From Lamellibrachia satsuma (lineage: Eukaryota > Annelida > Polychaeta > Sabellida > Siboglinidae), in NCBI GenBank assembly GCA_033239005.1, contig BSQZ01000102.1, positions 100,001 through 164,000 on the forward strand: DNA of 64,000 bases, read 5' to 3'. A program made the position numbers and the translations under genes. The notes under the pieces were generated by a model. That model saw only the letters and a program-made list of their open reading frames with translations, did no database searches and was not told the DNA's origin. Of the stretch, positions 10,944 through 25,255 are shown in pieces (the first letter of the stretch is position 1; each line of letters opens with the position of its first letter).

Positions 10944-11142
10944 TTACCACAAGGTATTGAACAAGAGGGGAAATTGGACAATTGTGCCAGAGCGGCAACT
11001 GAAACATGAGTACATCGTCAGCCTGCAGGAGACAATTCGGATAAATCGTCCAAAGCCAGGAAGCATGGCATCAAGCCTGACAATCCCAGAAACATTGCAC
11101 CCAACATCGCAACAATGCCTGCTCCACCAACATCTGAGCTAG
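10944..11142 (+). pseudogene. Unidentified spliced gene, exon B (right arm)
   Basis: After the acceptor TTTACAG the frame (phase 2, continuing exon A) reads YHKVLNKRGNWTIVPERQLK, HEYIVSLQETIRINRPKPGS, and stops at 11140-11142. In another frame just before that stop, an open stretch (MPAPPTSELVDLTVSLT) runs to a donor-like GTAGGAAC at 11196. A one-base frameshift may therefore separate this exon from its original end, or the stop may be the true terminus. Function unknown. Confidence 0.48.
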
Positions 11143-11419
11143 TTGACTTAACCGTGTCGTTGACATTAGTTCCCAATGTAACAGAGAGAAGCAAGGTAGG
11201 AACAGGTAACCAACGTGCCATTTAACGTGTGTATTTGTTGTGTAATATCAAACAATTCAAAAGTAAAAATTTGTTTAAAGCAATGTGGTTTGAAAACTGT
11301 CATGGGTACTAATTTTTCACAAAGCGTATAAATGTGCATTCATGTTTAACAAGTAATGACTTAACTTAATATATGAACTTTGAACCTAGTGTATTTCTAT
11401 TTTCACTTGGAAATGTCTG

Positions 11420-11620
11420 TCTAATTTGCCACACACAACAGCTTGGTATAACACGGCGGTTACCTGTTCCCAGCTTGCCATGTCACCACAGGCACAGAAC
11501 AAACTGGTGGTAAACATAATACCGCGTAGCATTATTGTCCCCTCGTGCTGGCACACCAAACACGTCAGCTCTGTAACGTCTCACCATTATCAATACTGTA
11601 TGGTCGAGTACCATTAATCC
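11420..11620 (+). other. Exon-like open frame after a CACAACAG acceptor (right arm)
   Basis: The + frame reads [20 protein letters not shown] and continues open to 11617. Its CGGTTACCTGTTCC segment echoes the GGTAACCAACG/TTACCTGTTCC sequence near 11205, suggesting a small local duplication. Whether it is coding is not established. Mirror at 5128-5319. Confidence 0.2.
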
Positions 11621-12396
11621 ATTTCATGTAAAAATATATATAATTAAATTTAAGCATTTTAACTGTACTGTTTGCATGTGTGGTTACATGAATGCATACA
11701 TGGTTGGCATATAACGAAGTAAAACTACTTCGTTACAATACTTGAGTATTTATTTCAAGTAATTGGCATGTAGCGAAGTAGAATTTTGACTAAATATTTT
11801 TACTTGTAACGAAGTAGTTTTATCTAAAGTAACGCGACTGTTTACTCCGTTACTTTTATTTATTTCGCAATATATTTCGTTACGCTTTTTGGCGAAACCG
11901 CTGCTGCCGGTGGCGCTCCACCGTCAACAACATTTCATAAACTGTTCTTAGTTGCCAGGCCAAAAGCTATTAATTACATCCAACCCAGGCCAGTTTGCGA
12001 TCATATCCGCATACAAACCTCTCTTTTGGGAAATCCGCGCAACCACTGTTTTATATCTACGTCAGTGAACGAAGTCTGCCAAATATTGGCATAGGTCAGG
12101 TCAAGGCCGTTGGGGTTGACATGAAATGTTACTTCGAGCACACAACGCTTGAACGCCATCTCAAACCACGATGCAACTGTCTCCATTGCACCATATAAAC
12201 TATTAATCAGTAAGTTTCCAATACGTACTGTAAATATTAAAATTAGCAATTTCGACAATGTATTGATAATCCCCCATACACTGACACAATTCTGATATTC
12301 GTGAGCGAATGCGAATCGTGGATCGAGAACGAGAATCGATTTTCGCCCATTGGCATTGTCAGCAACGGCTTTACCGGCTTACGTCAGCATTAAACA

Positions 12397-13800
12397 GCAT
12401 TTTACTTTCGCGAATAAAATTCATATTGAGATATTTAATAAATTCATAATAATGATTACTCTACAGAACTAAAAAATAAAGAATTGATACTCTGCCATTT
12501 GGCAGCAACTTTTCCCAGCAATGCCAATGGCTTATTCAAGCTGACCCATAATAAATAATATCAGGGACAGGGACCCTGACAGGACACTTTTAATTGCAAT
12601 TATGTATATATATATATGTATGTATTATACATACATATATACATAATTGTACTGCCACAAGATGCCATATATAATTATTATATTATGAGAATATGATATT
12701 CAATGTAGGTCTGATTTGTTGTAACAGTTACAAATAATGTTGATATGAAAGTAGGATATAGGTCAAACACTCAACAGCATATTCTGTGCCATGTCATAAA
12801 GCCTGGAGAAACTCGTGGAATCTATTTCCTCCTAAATGGTGACAGCATAATTAAATAACATGATGTCACGATGATCATTATTTTTCATCCCAGGTTCATT
12901 GTCATTACGTGAATTTAAAATCGATTAGTTTCATTATAATTATGTAATTAACACAACATTATCATTTCTTTATCATTATAATGGCTCCAACCCTGCTACT
13001 ACACTGATTTGTAGTAAGAAATATGTAACTTCAGAAAATGATGTTCACTACAGTACACAAGTAAAAGGGATGGCAGAAAGTGCGAGGTTGGTCTGAAAAC
13101 TTGGTGGGAGGTTAAATCTAAAAAATGGTGGGAGATGGTAGATTTGATAGGAAGTTGACTCTAAAAAATGGTGGGAAGTGGGAGTTTGGGTAAACGATTG
13201 GACCCACAAACAGATGGGAGATGGGAAGTTGGCCCCAAAAACAGGTCGAAGGCTGAGACATTTATCAGGTTGCATGTTGCAGCATAGTCACTTGATATCG
13301 CTGGTCATTTCTTGACAAAGTTTGCATGAGCACCAATTTGGAGTAACCGCATTTCTCACTGTTCCTGATGTATTTTGCCTCATAATATCGAATAAGAGGC
13401 CTGGCTCCCTCTCAGCCATCTGCTGAAGCAGCCCTTTTGCCTCTTACTCAGTCAAGGCACTGATGACCGCCTGGAAGGATGACAAAAAAGAGGTGCAACT
13501 AAGTAAAATTGCTAAATTGCTAAAAATGGTAAATGTACTGGTTTCCGTGATTTTTTTATTTTACGTTATATGCACTTCATTCTGGTGCTTTTCAACGTGA
13601 AATGATGGTGTGCTGGTCTGTCTGGATTCAAAATGAGTAAACTTATTTTTTTGCGGTTTGCTACTGCATTTTGTTGCTAGTACATTTTGGCTTGAAATCA
13701 AGTTGTAAAAATGCTGAAAAGGCAGTTCTACTGCCAAAGTGGTACAGTTGGCATATCTGCATATTCTTTCATGTACATGACACACATGCATTGCTGCTGT
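12397..13800. other. Non-coding stretch with one perfect AT hairpin
   Basis: No gene recognised. A perfect ~50-base inverted repeat lies at about 12597-12650 (CAATTATGTATATAT facing ATATATACATAATTG). A loose GGTGGGAG/GGGAAGT repeat lies at 13080-13250. Nothing continues the Maverick capsid gene across the palindrome. Confidence 0.6.
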
Positions 13801-13805
13801 TGCAA

Positions 13806-16800
13806 AGACAGACAGACAGACAGACAAAATCGTTTATTTATCCATTTGTACATAGTATTACAGTAACTGTAATTCCTATTAATTAATATATTTAGTACAA
13901 CGTGGATTTGGGAGACTCCTATTAAGACTAAAGAAGTCGCTCTCATAGGAGCCACCTTGGTACGTTTTCATTGAATTTATTGTATATTTCCGCTTGTGTA
14001 GATTAACGTTAACACGTACAGCTAGATTAATTATTTATTATTGACCATGCGTGCAAGTGTAGCAGTTAACTTCGGTGCATATGCATACATAGCTTTTTAT
14101 AATAATTTGTTTAGTATAAGATATATATCCCTGTAAGCTGTGTGTGGTCACCTTATCTTTTAATATGTCTGGAGTATTGTTGATGATATGTGGTAAATTA
14201 TATTTCAGACACTTTTTTGCAAATTCGTGTTGTGTTCTAAATGTGTGTATTTTGTTGTGTTTACGCGTGAAATGATTATGTATGTGTGTATTCTGGTTTA
14301 TCGGCCAGCTTTGTAAGTATGCTGGTAATTGTTTGTGTATGAATTTATAATAAAATCGTAGTATCTGTACTTTAAGTAAGTCTTCAACCTTTAGAACACA
14401 GAGGCTTTTAAATAATGGTTCCGTATGTGAGTTATATTTGGTTACAGATATTATTCTAATTGCTTTCTTCTGTAATTTTATTATCCTATTACACTGGTAG
14501 CCCCAAATCATTAGGCAGGAATTTATGTGGGGTAATATTAATGAATTATACAGTATAATTCTGATACTTTTTGGTAATACATGCTTCAATTTGTTTATAA
14601 TTCCGATTGTCCTAGAACACTTATTTGCTATTTTCTCAATGTGTTTATTCCAATTTAAATGTGTGTCTAATATTAAACCTAAGAAGTTGAAATGTTGGAC
14701 TCTTTCAATGTTTACACCATCTATTGTTAGTGTTGGTACTGTTACCTTTTTGTTTGGCATTTGAAAAATCATATATTTAGTTTTGTTGATATTTAATGTT
14801 AATTTATTTAATTTTAACCATTCTGCTATGTTGTGTAGTTCTGTATTTATCATATGTTCAGTATTTGGATTGTTTGTACCATTTGTAAAAGACCCGAGCG
14901 TACTTACTAGAGAAGTATCATCGGCATATGTAATGAATTTAAAGATATTACTGGCTTGTGAGAAATCGTTAATATATATAATGAATAACAGAGGACCTAG
15001 TATTGAGCCTTGTGGGACTCCCGTGTTTATAGGTAAGACATTTGATTTTATGTCATCAATTTTTACAAATTGCTCACGGTTTGTTAAGTAACTCTTTAGT
15101 AATTGTAATGCTGATGGTTCCAACCCATAATGTTCTAATTTTTTTAAGAGGATTGTGTGGTCAAGTGTATCAAATGCTTTCGATAAATCAAGAAATATAC
15201 TGATGGGTAATTGGTTGTTATCCAAGTGTGTAGTGATCCTATCGACTATTTCTAGAGCTGCATATTCAGTTGAATGGTGGGGTCTGAATCCATATTGACT
15301 ATCAGACAGTAGTTTTGTATTAGTAAAATACATGAGTAATTGGTTATTCATAATTCTTTCCAATACTTTTGAAATAACAGGCAAAAGGGATATTGGTCTA
15401 TAATTTGTGAATAATGTGGGATCATTTTCTTAAATATAGGAATAACTTTTGCTACTTTAAGTTTGTCAGGAAATTGTCCTGTGTTCAGCACTTGATTTAT
15501 TAATAATGTTAAAGGTTTCACTATGTCTGGTTCAATAAGTTTTAATAATTTGCTGGATATTCCATCACAACCATAGCTATTTTTATTTGGAAGGTTATTG
15601 ATTATTTGTGATACGGATTCCTCTTGTATTTCTGTGAATCTGAAACCATTTGTATTCTTGTTTTTGAGAAATTTAGTGATATTATTTGCAGTTGTACATT
15701 GTATGTTTTCCGCAAGATTAGGGCCTGTTTCCGTAAAGATATGATTAAATTCATTAGCTATGTCAATCTTATTAGTATATGTCTTGTTATTTTGTTTAAA
15801 ATATGTTGGAAATTGCGTACTAGATTTGTGTCTTGATATAATTTCATTAATTGCTTTCCATGTATTTGCTGCATTAAATTTGTATTTGTCGAAAAGTTGT
15901 ACATAGTGTAATCTCTTTGCTTCACGAATGTTCTTCTTAAGTATTACGTTGTATGTTTTTAGATTAGTGCAACTTGTGGTATATTGTGCACAAGCAGGAT
16001 CTAACATCTTCAGTTGTTTGTATAATTTATCTCTATATTTAATTGATCTTAATATACCTTTCGTTATCCAGTTTGATTTTTATGTCTGTATTTGTGGAAT
16101 TTGACAACTTTGGTTTGTATGTGTTTATTTTTAGTCGTTTCTATTATTTGATCTATAAGGTTATAATTGGAATTTGTATCAGCATTAGGACTCTTATCCA
16201 TTTTGCTATAAATGTCTGCTGCATGAATGTCATGTTTAACTTTTAATAAGGCTTCATTAGTTTCCATGTGTATCTTAGTTGTTTTAGGATTTAATTGTTT
16301 GTTTTGTGTTGTGTCCATAAAGATAAAATAGGGTTGGTGATCTGAGAATTGTTTTATGAGTATACCTGCTCTGCTCTCTAGAATTGTTTTTGTTAATTTA
16401 CAGAAAAGATTATCTATTAGTGTACCGTGTTTTTCTGAAAATCTAGTTGGTAGTGTAATTTGGGGATACATACTATGTGATGTAAGAAGATCAAAGAAAT
16501 CACTGATCAGTTCATCTTCATTTAACTTTAGCAGGTTTATGTTATAATCACCGGCAAAGATTACATTGTGTTGTATTTGGTCTAGGGATGATAGCAGTAG
16601 TGAAAATTCTGTTATAAACTGTTTCAGGTTATCAATTAGATTCCTTGGAGGCCTGTAAATATTTCCTATTATTGCTGGTTTGGTCAAACCACCTTCACTT
16701 ACTTTAATAATAAGCCCTTCCCAAAGTTCATAGTTGTTTAGATTTTGAATCACTTCGTATGTATATTTTGAGTCAACGTATATGATTAGTCCTCCCTTTT

Positions 16801-16992
16801 TACTGGATGTTTTTCCCTGTGTAATGCAATTGTATCCTTCCAGCTGTATGTGTGAGAAATCATCATTTTTAGATATACAACTCTCTTGTAGGCATATAAC
16901 ACTAAGTTGAATATTTTCAGTTTTTAATTCCTCTACGAATGCCTCTAATTCGCTAAATTTGGCATTAATAGATTGATTTTCAGTTATTACAC
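13806..16992 (-). mobile_element. Nearly intact APE-type LINE (CR1/L2/Jockey-like)
   Basis: Minus strand. The endonuclease half runs from about 16990 to 16064 (INAKFSELEAFVEELKTENI, GGLIIYVDSKYTYEV, FAGDYNINLLKLNEDE, and SDHQPYF near its end). A middle ORF follows at 16007-15348. The RT ORF (15384-14038, 448 codons) has YGFRPHHSTEYAALEIVD, LDLSKAFDTLDH, TGVPQGSILGPLLF and the intact catalytic YADD. Two single frameshifts break the ORF, one between 16064 and 16007 and one near 15400. It is truncated just at the start of the endonuclease domain. The 3' UTR ends in a (GTCT)n tail (13808-13827). It lies downstream of exon 2 of a minus-strand gene, in the same orientation, so probably in its intron. 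Confidence 0.9.
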
Positions 16993-17131
16993 TTCATAAT
17001 TAATTTGATATAATTTATGTCACTGCAGTTTATTGCGTGCATAAAAGTACCAAAAAGGTATAATATAGAGATCTTTATCAGCTGCATTTGTTTTACTACA
17101 ATTGTGTAATTCCATATAAATACAATTTTAC

Positions 17132-17350
17132 CTGTAGTCTCTCCTTTTTCTGGCTTCTCAGTTTCCTCATGCGTGTACAGTATTCTCTGTTTAGTGTAAC
17201 TATACTTGCTGTGTCACGTTGATGCCTCCTGCCACCCATTCCTCTCGATGCACTCTGCTCTCTTTCTGCACTGCTTCCTCTCCATGCCCCCCTTCTTTTC
17301 ACACCACCTCTTTCTCTTCCGGCATTTCTTTCCTCAGAACCATTGAAACT
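17132..17350 (-). CDS. Unidentified gene, exon 2 (arginine-rich)
   Basis: A 219-base exon, acceptor CACCCACAG and donor GTAAAATT, phase 0 to 0, giving 73 residues. It starts SFNGSEERNAGRERGGVKRR and ends REYCTRMRKLRSQKKERLQ. It is rich in Arg, Gly and Ser, suggesting a nuclear or RNA/DNA-binding protein, but I do not recognise a domain. It follows exon 1 (18004-18045) in phase. Later exons were not found; the LINE at 13.8-17.0 kb and the palindrome lie downstream. Confidence 0.6.
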
Positions 17351-18003
17351 CTGTGGGTGAAAGGATGTGATGATGCTAAATTTGCGTTTATAACCAATAC
17401 AGTTTATGACATACATTTGATTACCACCTTAGTCTAGAAAACAATTATTGACATTGTTTGCTACTTTGTAAACACGGAAAAGTTTACTGTGGTGGGACAC
17501 ACAAATGCAACAGTTTTCACAGAAAATCGTGGCACCCTAAAAAATAAATTGTGCTGTCTTATTTAGTTTTATTTCATTATAATTATGCGCGAAAGAATCG
17601 CCAGTCTTATTCCGCGAAATGGGAACCGAAAACGAATGCATGCAAACCAAAATGATGTCAACAACTTTAAAAACTATTACGACATATAATTATTATAAAT
17701 GGTTTAACCGATAGACCGTATACACGAAACAGGTCGTACACGTACGTTTTTTTCTGGTATTAGATGAATAAATGTAGCTCCCTACTTACGCTAATAATAC
17801 GATATGGGTAATAGGCAACGACACGCTATAGACTAGACATAAATTATAATCGGACAAATCAAATGTACGAATAATATATAATGCTTTTTGACGGACACGG
17901 CTTGTTGATAACAATCCTTGAAATGAAACAAATCTCAAACGAAGGTAATTTCTCAAACACAGTGACAAACGGAATATTTACGACAATTTGTGTTATAACG
18001 TAC

Positions 18004-18045
18004 CTCCAACTCCGTTGACGAACCGTCTGTTTCTATGAAAGCCAT
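18004..18045 (-). CDS. Unidentified gene, exon 1 with start codon
   Basis: The ATG at 18045 opens 14 codons (MAFIETDGSSTELE) to a GTACGT donor in phase 0, which joins exon 2 at 17350. The upstream 300 bases are CpG-richer than the surroundings and carry promoter-like motifs, which supports this start. Confidence 0.6.
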
Positions 18046-18330
18046 GTTGCTTATAAGTGACAGGCGCTGACATAATACAAGCTCCGCCTCCTCGGGTCGC
18101 GACCTTCTCGGAACTTGCCGAAAGCTATTCTTGAAGTGCACTGACCAGCGGCAGCGACGTCGAGTGTTGTAAGCGTCGATTTAAAAATTGCTTCTTCATT
18201 TCGACACGACATAATGTAATATGGAAGTGGCGGCATCCCGGAAGTCACGTGGCTGCCGTGACCGCATCTATTGTTCCTACCCGGAGGCGTCATGGCCGTC
18301 CGGAATACATCCAGTTCAAGAAGCATCCTT
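18046..18330 (-). promoter_or_regulatory. Probable TATA-less CpG-rich promoter
   Basis: Upstream of the ATG at 18045 the sequence is locally rich in CpG in an otherwise AT-rich region. On + it contains a consensus ETS site CCGGAAGT (18238-18245) directly joined to an E-box CACGTG (18246-18251), plus GGCGGC. These are typical of housekeeping promoters. The transcription start is not resolvable from sequence alone. Confidence 0.5.
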
Positions 18331-19980
<1,650 letters not shown>

Positions 19981-19989
19981 TCTACATGC

Positions 19990-20735
19990 AGCATAAGATT
20001 CACTTGAGAATATGACGAGGACAACATAATTAACATGCCCTTCCTTGATGCGAGGTTTACCAGAAAGGAAGATGGCAGTGTGAAATCCACAGTATACAAA
20101 AAGAAGACCCACACTGACCAGTATCTGAACTTCACGTCCCACCACCCCAGGCACCAGAAGTTAGGAGTAGTCAGAATCCTTATGAACACGTGTGAGACAA
20201 TAACTTCTGAGGAAGAGGACAAAAAGGAAGAGGCCTTGAAAAGTTGACTGAAAACAAGAAGAACAGGAAGACAGACCAGAACAAAACTACAGAAGCCATG
20301 TCATCATCTCATACGTGGAAGGTTTCACAGAGAGGGTTGATCGGGTACTGGAGACGTACCGTGTAGTTACAGCCATACATCCCCACACAACCCAAAGGAC
20401 AAAGTAGAACCGGAAGAATAAGGCTAACTAGTGTACCAAATCCCGTGTAAGAGTTGTGGTGCAGCCTACATAAGAGAGACGGAGATTGTTAAAGACAAGA
20501 CTAGAAGAACGCAATGAAGATGTGGAAAATGCACCGATCACAATACATGAGGAACATAAAAAACGGTCGCAGCCCACCACCAACATGTCCGACAAAGTAG
20601 ACAAGGAGTCACACAGAAGGGAAGACATGCGAATGAAGTGACATGTATACGGAAGACAGAGGCTGCGATCAACCGAGATGAGGGGAACTACGAACTTCCA
20701 CACGTTTATGATGACGTCATCCTACCACGACGTCA
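19990..20735 (+). mobile_element. Penelope-like element fragment (RT end plus GIY-YIG)
   Basis: The frame at 20035-20245 reads MPFLDARFTRKEDGSVKSTV, KTHTDQYLNFTSHHP, KLGVVRILMNTCETITSEEE. These are the C-terminal motifs of Penelope RT. A second piece (about 20430-20710) contains CKSCGAAYIRETE, matching the GIY-YIG start, and KTEAAINRDEGNYELPHVYDDVI near the end. Several stops and frameshifts. It lies immediately before a minus-strand LINE fragment. Confidence 0.85.
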
Positions 20736-20739
20736 TTCT

Positions 20740-21110
20740 CAAGATTTGTTAACAAGATTTAACAAGATTGCCATCCCAAACAACAAGTTCCAGATGGCAA
20801 GTGGAAGGAAGGAAGCCATTGGCTTATCGAGAGTCCAACAATTTTCTCATCTACGTGTAGCCCGCCCTTATAAAATATCTGTCAATTCTATGTGTAAACA
20901 TATTCACACTACTAGAATTAACACAATCATTTGGAAGTTTGTTCCATTCATTTATCTCCCTCTGTGAGAAAGAGTACTTTCTCATGTACAACCTATAATG
21001 TTCCTTAACTAATGCTGCTTTGTGTCCTCTGGTTCTACTGACTTCTTTAAGTTTGAAGAATATATTCCTATCAACATATATTTGTCGTTTTTGCTAACCT
21101 ATAATATAAT
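20740..21110 (-). mobile_element. LINE-A fragment (RT C-terminus)
   Basis: On + the run AACAAGATTGCCATCCCAAA and the following 330 bases match 52990-53330. On the minus strand this encodes the C-terminal tail of a CR1-like RT (compare the 53 kb copy, FSQRVINEWNKLPNDCVNAS). 5'-truncated copy. Confidence 0.75.
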
Positions 21111-21400
21111 TTACCTTGAATACTGATAGGTACACCGATCAGGTACAACATACAGACCCAGACGGGTGAAACCTGAACGCTATATGCTGAATGCAGCTAA
21201 GTAAAATCAGCACTTAGACTAGGCATATTAAATTTGTATTTCCCGCCCTTTGGGTCAAGGCCGATCTGTGTAAACAAATACCCTACGGCCAACAAGGCTA
21301 CCGTATATCTTAACTGAACATAGCTTGTTAGACGCACTTGCTCGGATATCAACACCTAGCGTGACATATACATACACGCTGTCTATCTGTCGCCGCTATT
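21111..21400. other. No gene seen
   Basis: About 290 bases of unique-looking sequence between two LINE fragments, probably including the 5' UTR of the following LINE. Confidence 0.4.
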
Positions 21401-21404
21401 TCTT

Positions 21405-22240
<836 letters not shown>

Positions 22241-22690
22241 CAATAATTTACTGAATAACAAGACAGCAACACAATCCTGGATTTTTTAAAAGATAAAACT
22301 GAGGGCACTATTCAGAAATTTGATTGGGGGAAGGTTCACACCTGTCAAAAGATGCTATTAGAGAAATACTGCACTCAAGCAATTCACACAAGCAAATTAT
22401 GCCCTGGTAGGGTGACGTCATACTACCAGGATGTCATCGTCGTTAATATTGATGAAGCTATCTTGACAAGACTGGTGAAAATATCTACAGGACGATGGCG
22501 GAAGGCATGTAAAGGTACGAAATGCATTTCAATTCATCCCCTGGCACATCTGTTCATTCCACTGCCAACTTGACTTCTCTTGGAAGCATTCAGCCAAGCT
22601 GCAGTTACTGCGTGAAAAGTCTTCGTTCACATATCCACCACTGTCTGCCAGATACACATTTACATAACTGAGTGAACTGGAGCAATATGG
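22241..22690. other. No gene recognised
   Basis: LINE-linker-like sequence to about 22260, then sequence I cannot assign. A weak minus-strand exon candidate (22542-22606, behind ACTGCAG) would fit the phase of the last KEN exon, but its sequence shows no family signature. Confidence 0.3.
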
Positions 22691-22692
22691 AG

Positions 22693-22796
22693 TAAAAAAA
22701 ATTACCCAAGTTTCAAAATGGCTGCAACAAGATTCAAAACCAGGTTCTCTTGATTGAGAGTCTTATGGTCTAACCGCTTCGCTACCGCGTCCCACG
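22693..22796 (-). mobile_element. tRNA-derived SINE head
   Basis: On the minus strand from 22794: GGGACGCGGTAGCGAAGCGG (A-box-like), an anticodon-arm-like hairpin, then CCTGGTTTTGAATCTTG (B-box-like, compare GGTTCGAATCC). It ends in a run of eight T's, a Pol III terminator. It is too diverged to be a functional tRNA. Confidence 0.5.
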
Positions 22797-22839
22797 TACG
22801 CAGAGACAAAATATCAAGTAGCGTGTGGACTAGGAATAT

Positions 22840-23045
22840 CGGAGGCATTCAGGGTGAACGTCTGCCAGAGACAGGGAGTTCCCCAAGCCTACGGGTGTTC
22901 ACTGCAGTAGTGGAAGTGATCAGCAGGAAAACAAGTACGTAGGACATTCTCCGCAGATGACCCGGCAGTAGTAGCAGGCAGTGAGGCAGACCTACAAGAA
23001 TGGTTGGTGGAATGGAATGATTTTTCAAGTGAAATTTTAAGAACA
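22840..23045 (+). mobile_element. RTE-type LINE fragment around motif C
   Basis: Frames on + read CQRQGVPQAYGC, then FSADDPAVVAGSEADLQEWL and VEWNDFSS. This is RT from the PQG box to just after the catalytic ADD. It is frameshifted and lies about 60 bases from the KEN exon at 23109. Confidence 0.7.
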
Positions 23046-23108
23046 TGCTGGATTTTTAGCTATTCCCTGTTCTATGTATTACCCGTTTTTCTGGAAAACT
23101 GAACTTAC

Positions 23109-23257
23109 AGTTGTTTATGCTGAGTGAAGTTCCTGATGGTTCTCAGGAGTTTGCACATTGATTCCACATAGAGTTGGTCATTTAAACGGTTCAGACAAGT
23201 CTTGTCTGTCTCATACTGTCCATCTAAGAACATCCTCATCTTGTCACGAAGGAAAAT
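23109..23257 (-). CDS. Kinase-KEN gene: KEN active-site exon
   Basis: Acceptor TTACTGCAG, donor GTAAGTTC, phase 0 to 2. The frame reads IFLRDKMRMFLDGQYETDKT then YVESMCKLLRTIRNFTQHKQ. The LLRxxRNxxxH pattern matches the RNase centre of IRE1 (R905, N906, H910) and RNase L (R667, H672): Arg, Asn and a His five residues after the Arg are all present. The exon ends in mid-domain, so a further C-terminal exon must exist. Confidence 0.82.
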
Positions 23258-23299
23258 CTGCAGTAAATAAAACATTAGTAAAAAAACGTAACGAGCATC

Positions 23300-25250
23300 T
23301 GACAAAGTAAAATATACTAACTGTTAACGTGTTATTATTTTATATTATCAGTAGTAAGAACAAGTCATCATATATAGTGTTTTCTACACATTTGTCGTTT
23401 GGTTTCATTTGGTGTTCCATAGCAGCCCCTAATTCACTGTGCTAAATCTTCTTTGTTTTCATGAGTCTCATCCCTGTCTAGACCCATTCCTTTATGTTAT
23501 GGCAAATGTAAGACTACTTCCGAGAACAACAAATACTACACTGAGTAATTAAGAAATGTATGTGGAATAAGGGGTCATCACTAAAGTTCTCAAAGACCAA
23601 AAACGTACAGTGTTTAATATTACTTCAGACCACCCCTCACCCCCTCAATATATGTTGTGAGAAATAAGTTTGCATATTAACAATCACAAAGCATTAGTGT
23701 GTCCCGCGAAACGTGGTGACGACCAAACTACCAGCCACCAATATGTAATGCTATACGGTTTCATGAACTTTGAGAACTTCTGCAACCACCCCTAAAAACA
23801 GAGGCAAATGACGTTTCCTCTGTTTTATGAGTAATATAGGCGTAACAACCTACCAATTTTAGAATGTTCATTCAACATTTGTCAATAGTTCCCAAAAGAT
23901 ACACAATACGTGTTTTGTTTTGACTCACGGATTTAGTAAATGCAATGTTTGAACATGTGTTTGATTTGATATATTATTATATTCTAGTTTGTGTTCGGAT
24001 TTGGATTTTTGTTTTATTGGCTACATGTCTGATTAGATTATTTAATTGTTGAACTTGGAAAAGGCCTTTTCACTTTATACAATAACTTTATTTAGCTTTG
24101 GGTCGGTGATGTATGACAAAATAAATGCTATAAATGTTTCATTACAAATCTTGCTGCTAATTCTAGCGTCGTTTTTTTAAGCTTACATAAAGAAGATGTC
24201 AATAATTGAGGAGGATAATCTTGTTGGTTGCATTATTTTTTAGCAGAAAGCTGTTTGTAATATGAATATGGTAAAATTAATTGAATATCGCTTTTTCTTT
24301 AATTTTAAGTAGTTTCTTTAATTTAAGAAATGTTTGTAAAATTGCACATTCATCTATGAATTGTCTACACATTGCACATATATGTCACTAGGCGATCAAT
24401 AAATATCGGCTATTTACCATTATTATGGTGTCTCTTCTAGGCATATGTACTAAATGGCATACACATGTATTGTGTTCATGTGGATTTCTTAAGACTGTGA
24501 AGTCATATTATTATTTAGTGTCACTTATTAGTGACAGGCAAGCAACATAAGCATTACGCTTCTTCCTGCCCTTTTTCAACATGTACTATTGTTGTTTAAA
24601 ATGTCAATTGTTTGTATGCTTACTGTTGATGTTGTTGAAATAAATATATTATTATTGTATATTTTGTGTTGACATTAATGAAAAGCCCTGCTCTACTGTT
24701 ACATCTTTCCCTTGTACACTCAGTTAACAGTAATTCTGACAAGTCATCGGTTTTTTTAGCCAACTTTCTTGTATGCATATTACGCATAAATTGAAATGGA
24801 TTAGGTTATTTTCTAATACATAGATTTATAATTCATTAAATTTAGCAAAGATTGATTGAATATGCTTAATATGCTAAAAATAGTCAAATGCATTTCTTTT
24901 TGGTTTATTAACACCTGGTATGTTGAAATTGTCATCATATAAGGTGAGCTTTATGAACTCAGGTTGACCGTTTTGATCGTGTGTTTAAAGTACATGATTT
25001 TGTTAATTGTGTTGCACCTCTCCATAACTGTAAAATGTATTCGTCATTCATGGGAGTGTTAAAAGTTTTTATTTAATGTTGAATAATTTAGTTTAGTTTA
25101 TGTTTGTAAATATATATGATATGCTGTTATTGGATAAGCACATATGGAAGATTTGTTTAAGTGCAAATAAATAAAACAAATTAAAACAAATAATGGGTGG
25201 TCAGAGATGCTTCAAAGTTTGCCAGCAGCATTTATATATACATGTTTGTA
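23300..25250. other. Intronic, AT-rich, no gene seen
   Basis: About 1.9 kb. A LINE-3'-UTR-like end with AAATAAATATATTATTATTG lies at 24635-24660. No coding frame or element body could be assigned. Confidence 0.5.
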
Positions 25251-25255
25251 CTTAC

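Larger units (their letters stand above)
4348..12396. repeat. 8-kb near-perfect palindrome (two ~4-kb inverted arms)
   Basis: The sequence from 4348 inward is the reverse complement of the sequence from 12,396 inward. Coordinates of matching ORFs sum to 16,744-16,745 over the outer 2.4 kb of each arm and to about 16,786 nearer the centre, because the (TA)n blocks differ in length. The arms differ at a few single bases (C6319 versus T10426; a one-base indel near 8080/8705). Each arm holds, from the outside in, an 85-codon open frame, a block of AACGAAGTAG inverted motifs, three exon-like pieces, a long (TA)n block, an RTE fragment and a CR1-like LINE tail. The apex is a nested hairpin (8151-8650). 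The left edge abuts the Maverick capsid fragment. Confidence 0.93.

Noticed and set aside
4348..12396. Palindrome as a pure sequencing fold-back artefact
   Set aside because: Arms differ by scattered substitutions, a one-base indel and microsatellite length; not proven, so long-read confirmation is still listed.
14525..15091. + strand frames of 79 and 102 codons
   Set aside because: Antisense shadows of the intact minus-strand LINE RT.
22693..22796. Functional tRNA gene
   Set aside because: A- and B-box-like motifs are present, but arms do not pair as a full cloverleaf and a SINE-like body with T-run follows.
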